This document shows, one piece after another, positions 44,542-54,200 of a DNA stretch of 64,000 bases. Positions within the stretch are counted from its first letter, which is position 1, and the number at the start of each line of letters is the position of its first letter. This stretch comes from Larix kaempferi (lineage: Eukaryota > Streptophyta > Pinopsida > Pinales > Pinaceae): assembly GCA_027924585.1 (NCBI GenBank), contig BSBM01000252.1, forward strand, positions 6,696,001 to 6,760,000, in the 5' to 3' direction. Under the pieces are notes generated by a model that did not search any database, was not told where the DNA came from, and saw only the letters and a list, made by a program, of their open reading frames with translations. Made by a program: the position numbers and the translations under genes.

Positions 44542-45084
44542 ACAATGTGGATCAGGGGTTACTTCAAGAATCTCCCTCTTACAATACTCATTGATTCTAG
44601 TAGCACTCATAAATTCATTGACCCTCAGATCTCTAAACAGGATGATTGTTTTGTCCATCCTTGCTCCAACTTTGAAGTCATGATTGCCAATGGGGGCACC
44701 TTACCTTGCAAGGGGAAGTGTAGCAATGTGCGTATCTCTATGGAAGATTATAACCTACGCTCTAACATGTTTTCCTTAGGCGCTCAACGGTTATGCACAC
44801 TTGGCCCCATCTTATGTGATTTTGCTAAAATTTGGATGCAATTTTCAGTCAATGGGAAAAAAACACACATTTACGGGCTTACAACCAGGGTCTATCCGCA
44901 TCATCAGTTCACATTTCCTAGGAAATCTCCTTAAGAATAATTCACATGGTGTCATCGCTCAGCACCATTCCATTCAGATGTACCCATCAACGGTCTCCAC
45001 TACTCCTTTGGATCTACAACACATTTTGGATAGATATGCAGGTGTCTTTGCTAAACCAGTGGGATTGTCGCCTTCAAGAGTCCT
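44542..45084 (+). pseudogene. Element F protease and pre-RT segment
   Basis: LTILIDSSSTHKFID has the catalytic Asp, but Ser replaces the Gly of DSGSTHNF. A frameshift near 44850 leads to HILDRYAGVFAKPVGLSPSR, the segment that normally precedes RT. Confidence 0.78.
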
Positions 45085-45350
45085 TTCAGGTAAGAATTTA
45101 TCCACCTCTACATCTGAGAAGGAAATGATGGCTATTTTGCATGCAGTACAGAAGTGGAAGCCATACCTATTAGGGAATCAATTCTGCATCAAAACTGCTC
45201 ACCAGTGTCTGTAATATTTCCTGGAACAACGGGTCTCCTCCCCAGCACAACTGAAATGGGTTAGCTAACTCATGGGTTATGCCTATGAGATCACTTACAC
45301 GAAGGGTAAGGACAATCTGGTGGCAAATGCTCTTTCTCGTACATTTGATG
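45085..45350 (+). pseudogene. Element F RNase H, C-terminal part; RT deleted
   Basis: Directly after the pre-RT segment the frame reads TSEKEMMAILHAVQKWKPYL, which belongs to RNase H, and then GYAYEITYTKGKDNLVANALS. The whole RT and the RNase H start are missing, so an internal deletion lies at about 45085-45100. Confidence 0.8.
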
Positions 45351-46320
45351 ACCACATTTCTCTTTCAGCTATTTCTATGCATGTTCCAAATTGGTTGCAA
45401 TCTATTCAACAAGGCTATGTCAATGACTCCTCCTTATCTCAACTCATCCAACGGTTTGCCAACAACCCTTCTACTGTACCACATTACTCTTGGGATGGTA
45501 ATTCCCTGAGATAGAAGGGTCATCTCATGCTTCCCTGGAGCACAGATCTTCAACATGCTATCTTCTCTAACCTCCATGCTTCTCCATTGGCAAAGCCCTC
45601 TGGGTTCCTCAAAACGTATGAGCGAGCACATCGTAACTTCTTTTGGAAGGGAATGAAAAGGACAATTCAACAGATGGTGGTTGAATGTGATACTTTCTAG
45701 CTCCTTCTGGGATTGCTCGAACCCTTGCCCATCCCTACAAGTATTTGGACAGATATTTCTATGGATTTCATTGAAAGGCTCCCTAAATTTGGAGGGAAGA
45801 CTGAAATTACCAATAAATGTTTGGAAACTTATCTTCATTGCTTCATTTCCGAACAACAACCTCAGTGGGTGAAGTGGCTCCCTCTCGCTGAATGGTGGTA
45901 CAATATTGCATCTAAAATGACTCCATATGAAGCAATCTATGGTCACACACCGCCATTTCTTCTTCGATACACCCTCCGTAGTACACTAGTTCAGACAATT
46001 GACATGGTTCTTCGAAAGTGCGATCAGATTCTTCGCATTTTGCAAGACAATCTTCACATGGAAAGAATTTTAATGAAACAACAAGCCCATCAACACCATT
46101 TTGAGCGCACTTTTCAAGCAGTTGATTTGGTTTTTCTTCGTCTACATCCTTCCAGGCAATCCTCCCTGAAACTCAAAGGGAATCCACTTCTCTCTCGATC
46201 AATCATAGAGGTATTAATTCAATGGCATGGCATGCAACCAAAGGATGCTACATGGGCACCACTCCTTCAGATTCAATATCAATTTCCACATCTAAAGCTT
46301 TGAGGACAAATCTTTTTCTA
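45351..46320 (+). pseudogene. Element F integrase remnants and chromodomain end
   Basis: The zinc-binding part (45590-45700) and WTDISMDFIERLP (first Asp) are followed directly by NKCLETYLHCFISEQQPQW, so the central core with the second Asp and the Glu is deleted near 45812. A further deletion near 46185 joins LKLKGNPLLSRS to IIEVLIQWHGM, which is the chromodomain-type end (QWHGMQPKDATW). Confidence 0.8.
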
Positions 46321-46332
46321 AGGGAGAGGGGA
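46321..46332 (+). other. Polypurine tract of element F
   Basis: AGGGAGAGGGGA directly before the 3' LTR; upstream codons read SFEDKSF. Confidence 0.85.
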
Positions 46333-46709
46333 TGTTAGGAACCCGTGTCAACCCTTATCTTTACTTTATTATTATATTGTTGTTGGATGCATATGCTTTG
46401 TAAGTCGTTCCATATTATTATATGTTGATCCATGGTTTGTATTAGCCCATAGTATTGATCCATAGTATTGGACACATATGCTTTGTAAGTCGTCCCGTAG
46501 TATTATATGTTCCATGGTATTTACCCATAGTATTTCCACATAGACTAGTATATAAGTTTGTGTTGAGGCCAATGAAGACACCGTGAAGTTATTTCTATTG
46601 AGCTTGCTCAAAGGAGGTTGTCCCCTCGAAGTGGCCCGTGATCAATAAAAATATTATGTGATCTCATATATCGTGCCTTTTATCAATTAATTGTTGCAGG
46701 TTCCTCACA
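46333..46709 (+). repeat. 3' LTR of element F
   Basis: 377 bp. Ends TGTTAGGAACC ... GGTTCCTCACA form near-perfect inverted repeats. The 5' LTR is not in the window, so the right boundary is inferred from the ends alone. Confidence 0.7.
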
Positions 46710-47869
46710 TGTAGACAACACATGGCATTGTGTTATGGTGTTTACTATTGGGGTTTACAATTCTAAAAAGTGAAAGTAATATATTTTTTTGTCTATAGAA
46801 ATCATGATTTTTTTAATATATTAAAAGAAAATAGATAATGTAGGGTTTAAAATAAGTATAAGGGAGTTTGAATTAGGTATTGGGAGGGGGATTTTGAGTA
46901 CTAATTTATATTTTTCAAGTTCCATAACAATGTATTTATTTTCTTTAGATACTCTTTTTCTCATTTATTGTTCAATGTCCAAACCCCTCTTCGCGATCTG
47001 GAAGGTTTCACTTTTGAAACCAGTTTTATAATTGCTAGAGAATTACAAGACTTGATATACCCCTAGTTCTCCCGCATCGATCTTTTTTGTGAATTCTTCC
47101 ATCAATGTGGGACTCAACAAAATTGAATATTCTACTAAAATTTTCATTAGAAATCAAGGATTTAACCAAGATATGAGAAACCTACTTGTAGGAAGGGCTT
47201 TGTAATGAATCCCTATAAAGTAGAAACAAATAAAGGACAAAAAAATGAGTGCTTGTAGCTTCTAGAAATGTTTTCTCCTCACTCAAAAAGGAATGCGATG
47301 TAGACATATATATACTAATGACTCAAGAGACAACCTCTCTACTATTAGTTTATTTGCTTGGTTTCTCCTTTGTGAAAGAAACTAGGATGCCTAATTTGGG
47401 TAACTTGGACCTTTTGGACATCACTAGGTGATGTGAAACAATTGGTTCTGTTAGAATAACCAATAATCTCCAATTAGTTCAATGGTTAAATTAGAATAAG
47501 GAAGAAAAAAAGGAAAAAAGAAAATATAGTCAATTCATTTGCATAAGCCTCATCTAAGGATTATTAGAGTTGTGTCATGTCACTATACTAGCAATAGAAA
47601 TAAAAAGGGCTATTAAAATAATCATGAAAATGTATAGCTAGTACACATAGTTTTTTTAATTGGAAAGGTGTATTAGAAGGGGGTTCAACAAAGGAATTTG
47701 GGACATATTTTTTAATATCTAGTAAAATTAGGGCTATTCACTAATATCCCATGAATGCACACTCAATGTTATAGGTTCACTCAGTGAACCACTATGCATT
47801 GTGTATAAGTATATATTGAATGGTCATATATACTTAAATTTGCATGGATTTTAGACATGTGACATTTGG
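46710..47869. other. AT-rich intergenic DNA, no gene seen
   Basis: Short frames only (for example 47249-47431), without recognisable domains. No repeat structure noted. Confidence 0.6.
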
Positions 47870-47881
47870 TTATTTATCATT

Positions 47882-48085
47882 TTTTTTACAAGGGGAATAT
47901 GCAACTGGAGTTGGGATGGTATTCATGTGACATGGGGTCTAGGGATCCAATCTCGCTACCACTATACCCCTAGGTGCACCCACAGGTCCTGACCATGATG
48001 CATGGGTAAGATTGGGGGGATTTGAACACGTGAACTTCCATTTACAACTTCACATATTTACCACTTGAGCTGCCCCCGACGGGAA
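47882..48085 (-). mobile_element. tRNA-derived SINE with perfect 12-bp TSD
   Basis: On the minus strand: head TTCCCGTCGGGGGCAGC, A box GCAGCTCAAGTGG (48061-48073), B box TGTTCAAATCC (48019-48029), a body with GGGTGCACCTAGGGG, and a short tail ending TTGTAAAAAAAA. Flanks are TTATTTATCATT at 47870-47881 and again at 48086-48097. It is transcribed by RNA polymerase III and mobilised by LINE machinery; it encodes no protein. Confidence 0.88.
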
Positions 48086-48097
48086 TTATTTATCATT

Positions 48098-50100
48098 AAC
48101 ATGTGTGTATTTTTGTATATTAAATTGCCTCCCCCTTCAAAGATGATTATTCCTCAAAGCATAATGTAGAAAAGGATATTCCTATGTTACATGTATAACG
48201 CTGGTAGTTACATTTGTTATATAGGATAGTGACTAGATGTTTAGGGTGGCATAAGCCCAAAAGAAAATGAGAATACATAGTAATGCAAAGCATTAGAATA
48301 GAAAAAGATAGAAGTGAAAGATGAAAGAAGCACATGATATGGTGCTCAAGAGATTGATGAATTCCAACAGAGATAAGGTAAAGTGCCCATGGATGCATAG
48401 TTGATCTGAAATGGATGAATGTATACTTTTTCATCTATTTTGGTGCTTTCTAGGTGGAAGGATTGGATGAATTGGCTTGTAGGGTCCATTTTTGGGGTAG
48501 GTCTCACTTTGCAGATTTGGGGTCTAGAACCTTTTGAGGCCTATTTGAGAGCTTAAATGATAAATTTTAGGGTCAAAATTTCATTGCTTGTTCCAAGCCC
48601 CTTAACGTTATTCTACACTTTGAGACCTTTCCAACAATGCAAAAATTGCCTCAATCAGAGTCCATATGAGGAAGTTATGCCTCTTGCGAGTTGGCCTATC
48701 CAGATGATCACCATGGTACTGAGTGGATTTGACGTCAAATCTCATTTCTCACACATGCGGAGCTAGTCACATGTGGGCTTTCAAGAACATTCTAGAAGGT
48801 CCAAAAACCTAGCCCTAATCATGAATTGAGTCATGCAAAAACCTTACAATTAACCTTAGAAGACTATCAAACTATGTTAAATATTGATCCATTAGGAAAA
48901 TAAGGGGCTCCATTATGATGATGTTATTGTATTGTTCCATAGTTGAGGAACAACACGAGATGGATATTATAGAGTAGAATAGAGGAAGTAGGAGATCCTA
49001 TAGTAGTCATTATGTCTCCATAGTCATAGGTAACTCCATAAAGAGTACCTTTCCCTTTGTATTTGCATTCTATATAAAAGAGCAAGGCGCAACTCTCATT
49101 TCTGGATGGGTTTTCCCAAGGTAAATCTTGTGTTGATTGGGTGGATTATGTATTTCTTTATTCTAGTTATTTTTCTTTTTGTTTTAGTTTATTTAGCATT
49201 AAGTGGAAATAAGCTAATACAAAGAACTACGTTGTAAGATCTGTTATGACAGACTATTCTAGTGGAATATCCACGACGATTTATGGATCAGTAATATGCC
49301 AAATAACAACAACAATGTTAAGAATGAAAACTACAACAAGAGAAAACTTATAAGATTATAGAGAATTGCATAAATAGAAAATAAAGAGGATTATAGAGAA
49401 TAGATAAGAAGAAGAATGAGAAGATCAAGGTGATATATAACTATTGGGTGAAGAAGAGGGTTGATTAATAGTCTTTGGAAAGACAAAGTATTGAAGGAGG
49501 AAGACATAGCTAACTTGTTGATATGAAAATGTTGCATAGTTAATGAGCTAATGCTAGTGGAAGAAAAAAAGAGAAGAATCAATTTCCATAGAGGAGAAAA
49601 AATTATGGAAGAGATAAAGTACTATAGAGATGTTGTAGAACATAAGAAGAGGTAGATTGTTAAAAGGAAAGGTGAATCTCTATAAGTTTTGTTTTGTTGT
49701 TTGAATAATTAAGTCTAGTAATGATAAGGTGTAGTAGCCTCATCACAATAGAGGAAGCGATTTCAATAATAATAATAATAATAATAACAATAATCCTCCC
49801 TATATATGCCAAGCATCAACTAGATCAACCACATAAAATGTGGTTGATATATGCTAATCACCACTAATAATATTAGAATGGGTGGAGTGTCCACTATTCT
49901 CCACATCTTTTGTAGCATCATTATGATCCCTTGAGGATGGGTGGAGTGTCCACTTGAAGCGTTGGACGTTTCTTAAACTCCACCATAGTGAAATTCCATA
50001 AGCTTTAACACAATACCACTAATGATGTTTTCTATTTTTTTAACCAATGGTGTAGATTAACATATATCAAGTTCAATCACCTTGTATGTCATTGTGCTAT
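48098..50100. other. AT-rich intergenic DNA with an LTR-like segment
   Basis: 48478-49260 looks like part of an LTR: promoter-like CTATATAAAAGAGC at about 49070 and a preceding GACCTTTCCAACAATGCAAAAATTGCC stretch in two parts. No partner LTR, TSD or coding sequence was found, so it is only suggestive. An (AAT)n microsatellite lies at 49765-49797. GGGTGGAGTGTCCACT occurs twice (about 49879 and 49937). Confidence 0.4.
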
Positions 50101-50104
50101 TTTT

Positions 50105-50312
50105 TTATGGAATAAATCATGAGAAACTTTGCAAGTACTTCCTTATGATTCATGGATGGTAAATAGGGTAAACTAGCATCTAGATTATAGATCCTAACCT
50201 TAAGGGGATCAAGAGATTTGAATTTATAACCTCCTCCACTATGGGGAGGGGGAGATCTCACGTCTTGCTCAAGATCACTTGAGCTAACCCTTGGGGCTGT
50301 GTGGTTGTCCTA
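50105..50312 (-). mobile_element. SINE-like element, minus strand
   Basis: Minus strand A box region TTAGCTCAAGTGATC and B box AAATTCAAATCTC, about 50-60 bases apart, then a 3' part with TTTACCATCCATGAATCATAAGGAAGT shared with 50650-50785. TSD not identified. Confidence 0.6.
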
Positions 50313-50649
50313 GTTATATATTATTTAATAGATATTTAATAACATTTGTTTAATAAGTCTTGTTTATTATCAAATTCATCTCAAATTTGTATATATATTT
50401 TGTATATTAAGTGTTATACCATTGTTAAGGTTATTTTATTGAATAATGCTAAATGTTTTACAATATTTATCTTTTCCGATTTGTTGTCACCAAAATTTGA
50501 CCATAAAATCTCTGCCTAAGTTGCAATTTTGGATTACTGATATCATTGCTTTTATTAATTTAAAATATTTTTTAATGAAATTTTATGAAGAAAAAAAATC
50601 AATTTCCCTCATCATTTTTTTTTCAGCGAAAATAATCACCTTCCTGCTA

Positions 50650-50785
50650 TTCCAAATGAATCAAGGGAAATCTTAACAAACTTCCTCACATATCGTGGAT
50701 GGTAAATTGAGCAAACCGTATTGAACCCAGGTGCATGGAATGAAATCCATCTAACCCCACCAACAGGCCACCATATCCTTGACAA
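50650..50785 (-). mobile_element. SINE-like element, minus strand, related 3' half
   Basis: Minus strand A box-like TGGCCTGTTGGTGG and B box GGGTTCAATAC, followed by TTTACCATCCACGATATGTGAGGAAGTTTG, homologous to the tail of 50105-50312 but with a different head. Confidence 0.55.
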
Positions 50786-52319
50786 AAAACATTTCATAAA
50801 TATTTAAATTATAACTTTTTTAATTTAAAATAATATTTAAAAAACACATCATAAAAAAACTAAACTAAACTAAACTAAGTATATTGATTTTATTAATTAT
50901 GTAACATCAATTTTATTTAATTTAGAAAAAAGTCAACATAGACATTTCTTTCATCAAATTCACCTAAAAATGATTCCTACTCTCAATAAATGCACAACGT
51001 ATCATAATTAGAAAAACCATACTGTAAACCTTGCCAACCTACCCATGATTGAAAAACCATTAACATATTAAATGACTTATTTAAGATAATAACATATATA
51101 TACCTTGAAACAACCAAACAAATTGTTTTAGCAATTTATGCCCATCACCCTATGGGTTTATAGGGCCACTATAAAGTACATCAACGCCCTATATAAAATA
51201 AAAAGCATATTTGGCTAACACAACTAACATCCTATGACAAATGTTAACATGTTAAGAGCATGTTAAGAGCATGTTAAGAGCATCTTTATAAACCTTAAAG
51301 TTAAGAGCATAACTTACCATCCTTACAATATTATCAACAAATGTTAATATGAGTAGGAGCATCTTATAATCTCCTTAAAATCCTTGTCATATTAGCCCAA
51401 AAATATGTTAGTACGACCATCTTTATAAGCTTCTAAGAATATTTCCTTCTAACTTTACTAGTACTATTATTAATGATACTAAACAAATCTTTCCTTCTAA
51501 CTTTACGAGTATTATAGTTAATGACACTAAACCAACCTTAATAATTTATATTAACTACACTAACCTTAATAATTTATATCATTAAGCTTTGTCCAATTAT
51601 AGTATTTTAAATTTAGTCTCTTGTGCATATGCCCTGTGCTTAAATTCCTTATCATATTATCCATTATATATATGCAACCACTAATAAGCATTAGTATGAC
51701 AAATGCGGTTTAGGAATTTGGTTTAAAAATATACCATCTAATAAAATGTGTATTTATTTAGTTCACATATAACACTGAACTTGTTCCCATTATGCTTGAT
51801 AAGCAACAATCACATACAAACAAATAAAGCCATTATGATTGATCAATAAATAAATGCCTTGATTCTCTCACCATTTTCATTTGTGAATGATTAGTGTACC
51901 TTCTAGATTGAAAGACAGAGATTTTCTGAACTTAGTCTTAATTATTTTCTTTATACAATGTTTTAACTCAATAATTGACTAAAAATTACTATTTTAATAT
52001 ACTTTGGAAGATTTTATTATTAATGTCCGGACAATGAGAATAAAATGAATGACACTATTGTCAAAAAGAATATTATCGAGCATGCATAGAGATAATACGT
52101 GATGAAGATGGACTTTTGCATTACAGAAAAGAGTATTGTTAAGTACCTATGTCTTTTAAGGAGGTTATAGTGAATATATTAATTTATAGTTTAATTCAAA
52201 ATCACATCACATCATTTTTAGGCATCATAATATTCATTGTGTTTTATACTGCTGGATTGCAAAAATATAAAAGAGTGAATTTTATGAGTGGATTTAACAA
52301 TTAAGAATATTTTGGCAAG
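50786..52319. other. AT-rich intergenic DNA with small tandem repeats
   Basis: An 11-bp unit ATGTTAAGAGC three times at 51249-51281. A diverged tandem pair TCCTTCTAACTTTAC(T/G)AGTA at about 51445 and 51492. No gene seen. Confidence 0.6.
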
Positions 52320-52475
52320 TTATAGATTCAAATCTAAAAGGGTAGGGTATGTACACCTTTGTAAATTTAATGGTTACATCATTGCACGGAGGGAGTCACT
52401 TGTCCCACAAATAAGGGGATCCCATACACCAAATTGATATTTGGCTTAGCTTGGCTATGACCTTAAAAATAGATG
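52320..52475 (+). mobile_element. Dispersed SINE-like repeat, copy 1
   Basis: AGATTCAAATCT (B box-like), GGGTAGGGTATGTACACCTTTGTA, then a tail with GGCTATGACCTTAAAA. The second copy is at 63285-63420. Confidence 0.5.
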
Positions 52476-52556
52476 ATTATTATTAGTAAATACCTCCATC
52501 TTAAAATGTTATAATGTTAATATATTTATTAGTTCAAAATTATATATATATATATC

Positions 52557-52712
52557 ATGGAAAATTTTAGGGGCTAATTTTAAACCATGGGCTTAAATTT
52601 AGGGGTTTTAAATTTTTAATGGGCTATTTTTTTATTAAGCACCCGTTAGGTATGATTAACCCACATTTTATTTACTTATTTTTAATGAATAGGAGGTTAG
52701 CCCCATCAATTT
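52557..52712. repeat. Short repeat with GGGGCTAA/TTAGCCCC inverted motifs
   Basis: GGAAAATTTTAGGGGCTAA at 52559 and GGTTAGCCCCATCAA ending near 52706 face each other. A relative of the left end occurs reversed at 63186-63222, and TAGCCCCATCAAATTT and TTAGCCCTTCTAAAA occur at 54138-54196. Possibly MITE ends. Confidence 0.35.
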
Positions 52713-52948
52713 TTTTTTTGTAAGTTAGATATAGAACCTTATATTGCCTTCATAAAAATGTATAGACTGAAACTGGGCCCTATCGTAAACGAGAAAACAT
52801 ACCCAAAAATACAGTGTGAAACCAGAGTTGCCCTCATACTGAGTAAACTATAGTTTTGCAGAAAAAAGAGTAACAGAACTATTGACATGAAGTAAAGCTC
52901 ATAATCCAAATAAAAAAAGACAAAACATAGCTAGAGGAGTAGACTAGG

Positions 52949-53377
52949 CTAAATACTGGTTTGATCATGCTGCCCAACCTGAGTGGGCTGGGTGGTCAGA
53001 TCCTTGGCCAGTGTGATTCCAAACCGACAAGCAAATTGCTGCTGATTAAACAGAATCTACTTCATGTAGGCCATCATCTCGTCCAATTGCATAAGAATTT
53101 CAGCCTGAGCCTCGTTCCTGTCTGTGAGGGCCTTACCATGCACCAGCTTCTGTGTCCAGAGAAAGTCTAGCGTCTTCTGATACAAGGTAGTTCACCCCCT
53201 GGTGTTCCCAGGATCAGGGACCAGGGTCTCGAACTCGTTACGGATATCTTCATCGGTGGTGCACCTGTGCGCCACCCAAGCATCTTCCTCAACATCGAGG
53301 ATTTTCGCTTGAGCTCCCATTGGAATGTCAGTCTCGAACCTCCGAGCTTTATCAACCACACCGCGCATGAGGCACAT
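52949..53377 (-). pseudogene. Unidentified broken coding frame in a GC-richer island
   Basis: 143 codons in one minus-strand frame from ATG 53377 to TAG 52949, with two internal stops: TGA 53192-53194, and a TAG after the residues MMAYMK. Codon use and the readable protein (RGVVDKARRFETDIPMGAQ, LVHGKALTDRNEAQAE, QQQFACRFGITLAKDL) look truly coding. The flanking DNA is far more AT-rich. The family is not recognised; it could be a retroelement-carried ORF or a captured gene fragment. Confidence 0.5.
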
Positions 53378-54200
53378 CGGTGGAGTGGAGGAAGAACTTC
53401 CCTGCTACGCCGAGCTGCGAGGGCGGGGAGGCATGAATGCAAAGAGCCAAGAACTTCGAGCGCTAACAGGATGGGGGAGCAAAGGACCAGTGAGAGTTGA
53501 GGAAGCAGGTGAGCCTACGAGAGCTAAGAGCAGAGTTTCAACAAGGGCAACGTGAACCAAAAGAGCAGCCTGAGCAGAAAGTCGAACATCATGTGAGAAA
53601 GAACCAGAGTGCTGAAAATGCAGGAGCCTAGTGGAGCATGTGTTCTTTAAAGCTCGCTTTCGAGCCTCATCATTGTTAAGATAATCTCTTAAGCTTCCAG
53701 ATACATTCATGAAGGTGAAATGACAGTCCCCATCACCAAAATGCATGGGAGCCATAATGGAAAAAGCACAAAACAGAGCGGGAGCGTTTGAAATGATGTC
53801 ATGCACGTCGGAGTGATCAAGGAACAACTAGGAGAAGAAGCTCTAGACGAAGAGCCAGTAGGGGGATTTATGGAAGTGCATGGGGCGCATGGCGGGAGGC
53901 GGTCGCCATGTGGTCAGCCTCAAGAGTGGAACTGGTGGGCACCCGGTGGGCAGGTGGTCAAGCTGGTGGGCAGGCAGGTGGCCCGGTCTGTTGGACGCAT
54001 GGCTAATTATGCAGGCAGGCAATTCGGCCCTAATGGCAGGATCGTGGCCGAGCTGGCAGGCTGACAACTAAGGGCAGCTGCTGGTGGGAACGTGACTTGG
54101 CCTGGGGCCAGTCACTTCCTTGGGCACTTGATGTGGGGTAGCCCCATCAAATTTAAAAAGGGGAGCCAAGATAAAATAATTTAGCCCTTCTAAAAATAAA
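53378..54200. other. Rest of the GC-richer island
   Basis: Contains overlapping frames on both strands (for example minus 53405-53827 and 54068-54289) and a GGCAGG/GGTGGGCAGG-rich stretch (53930-54065). None shows a recognisable domain. The right edge has TAGCCCCATCAAATTT and TTAGCCCTTC motifs. Confidence 0.45.

Larger units (their letters stand above)
43864..46709 (+). mobile_element. Element F: chromovirus-like Ty3/gypsy, 3' part, internally deleted
   Basis: Begins within gag directly at the end of the B LTR, so B probably inserted into F; the 5' part would be left of base 1. The remaining parts are gag end, protease, RNase H end, integrase pieces, chromodomain-like end, polypurine tract and 3' LTR. 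The RT and the integrase core are deleted. The order and the FEDK motif before the polypurine tract indicate a chromovirus. Confidence 0.8.

Noticed and set aside
48015-48080. Possible tRNA gene
   Set aside because: A and B boxes are present, but the cloverleaf is not complete, and the perfect TSD and A-rich tail identify a SINE.
48478-49260. Possible solo LTR with TATA box
   Set aside because: No matching LTR, no target duplication and no clear TG...CA limits; kept only as a remark on the region.
53843-54071. Overlapping frames on both strands in the GGCAGG-rich stretch
   Set aside because: Explained by low-complexity GC-rich repeats; no codon evidence favours one frame.
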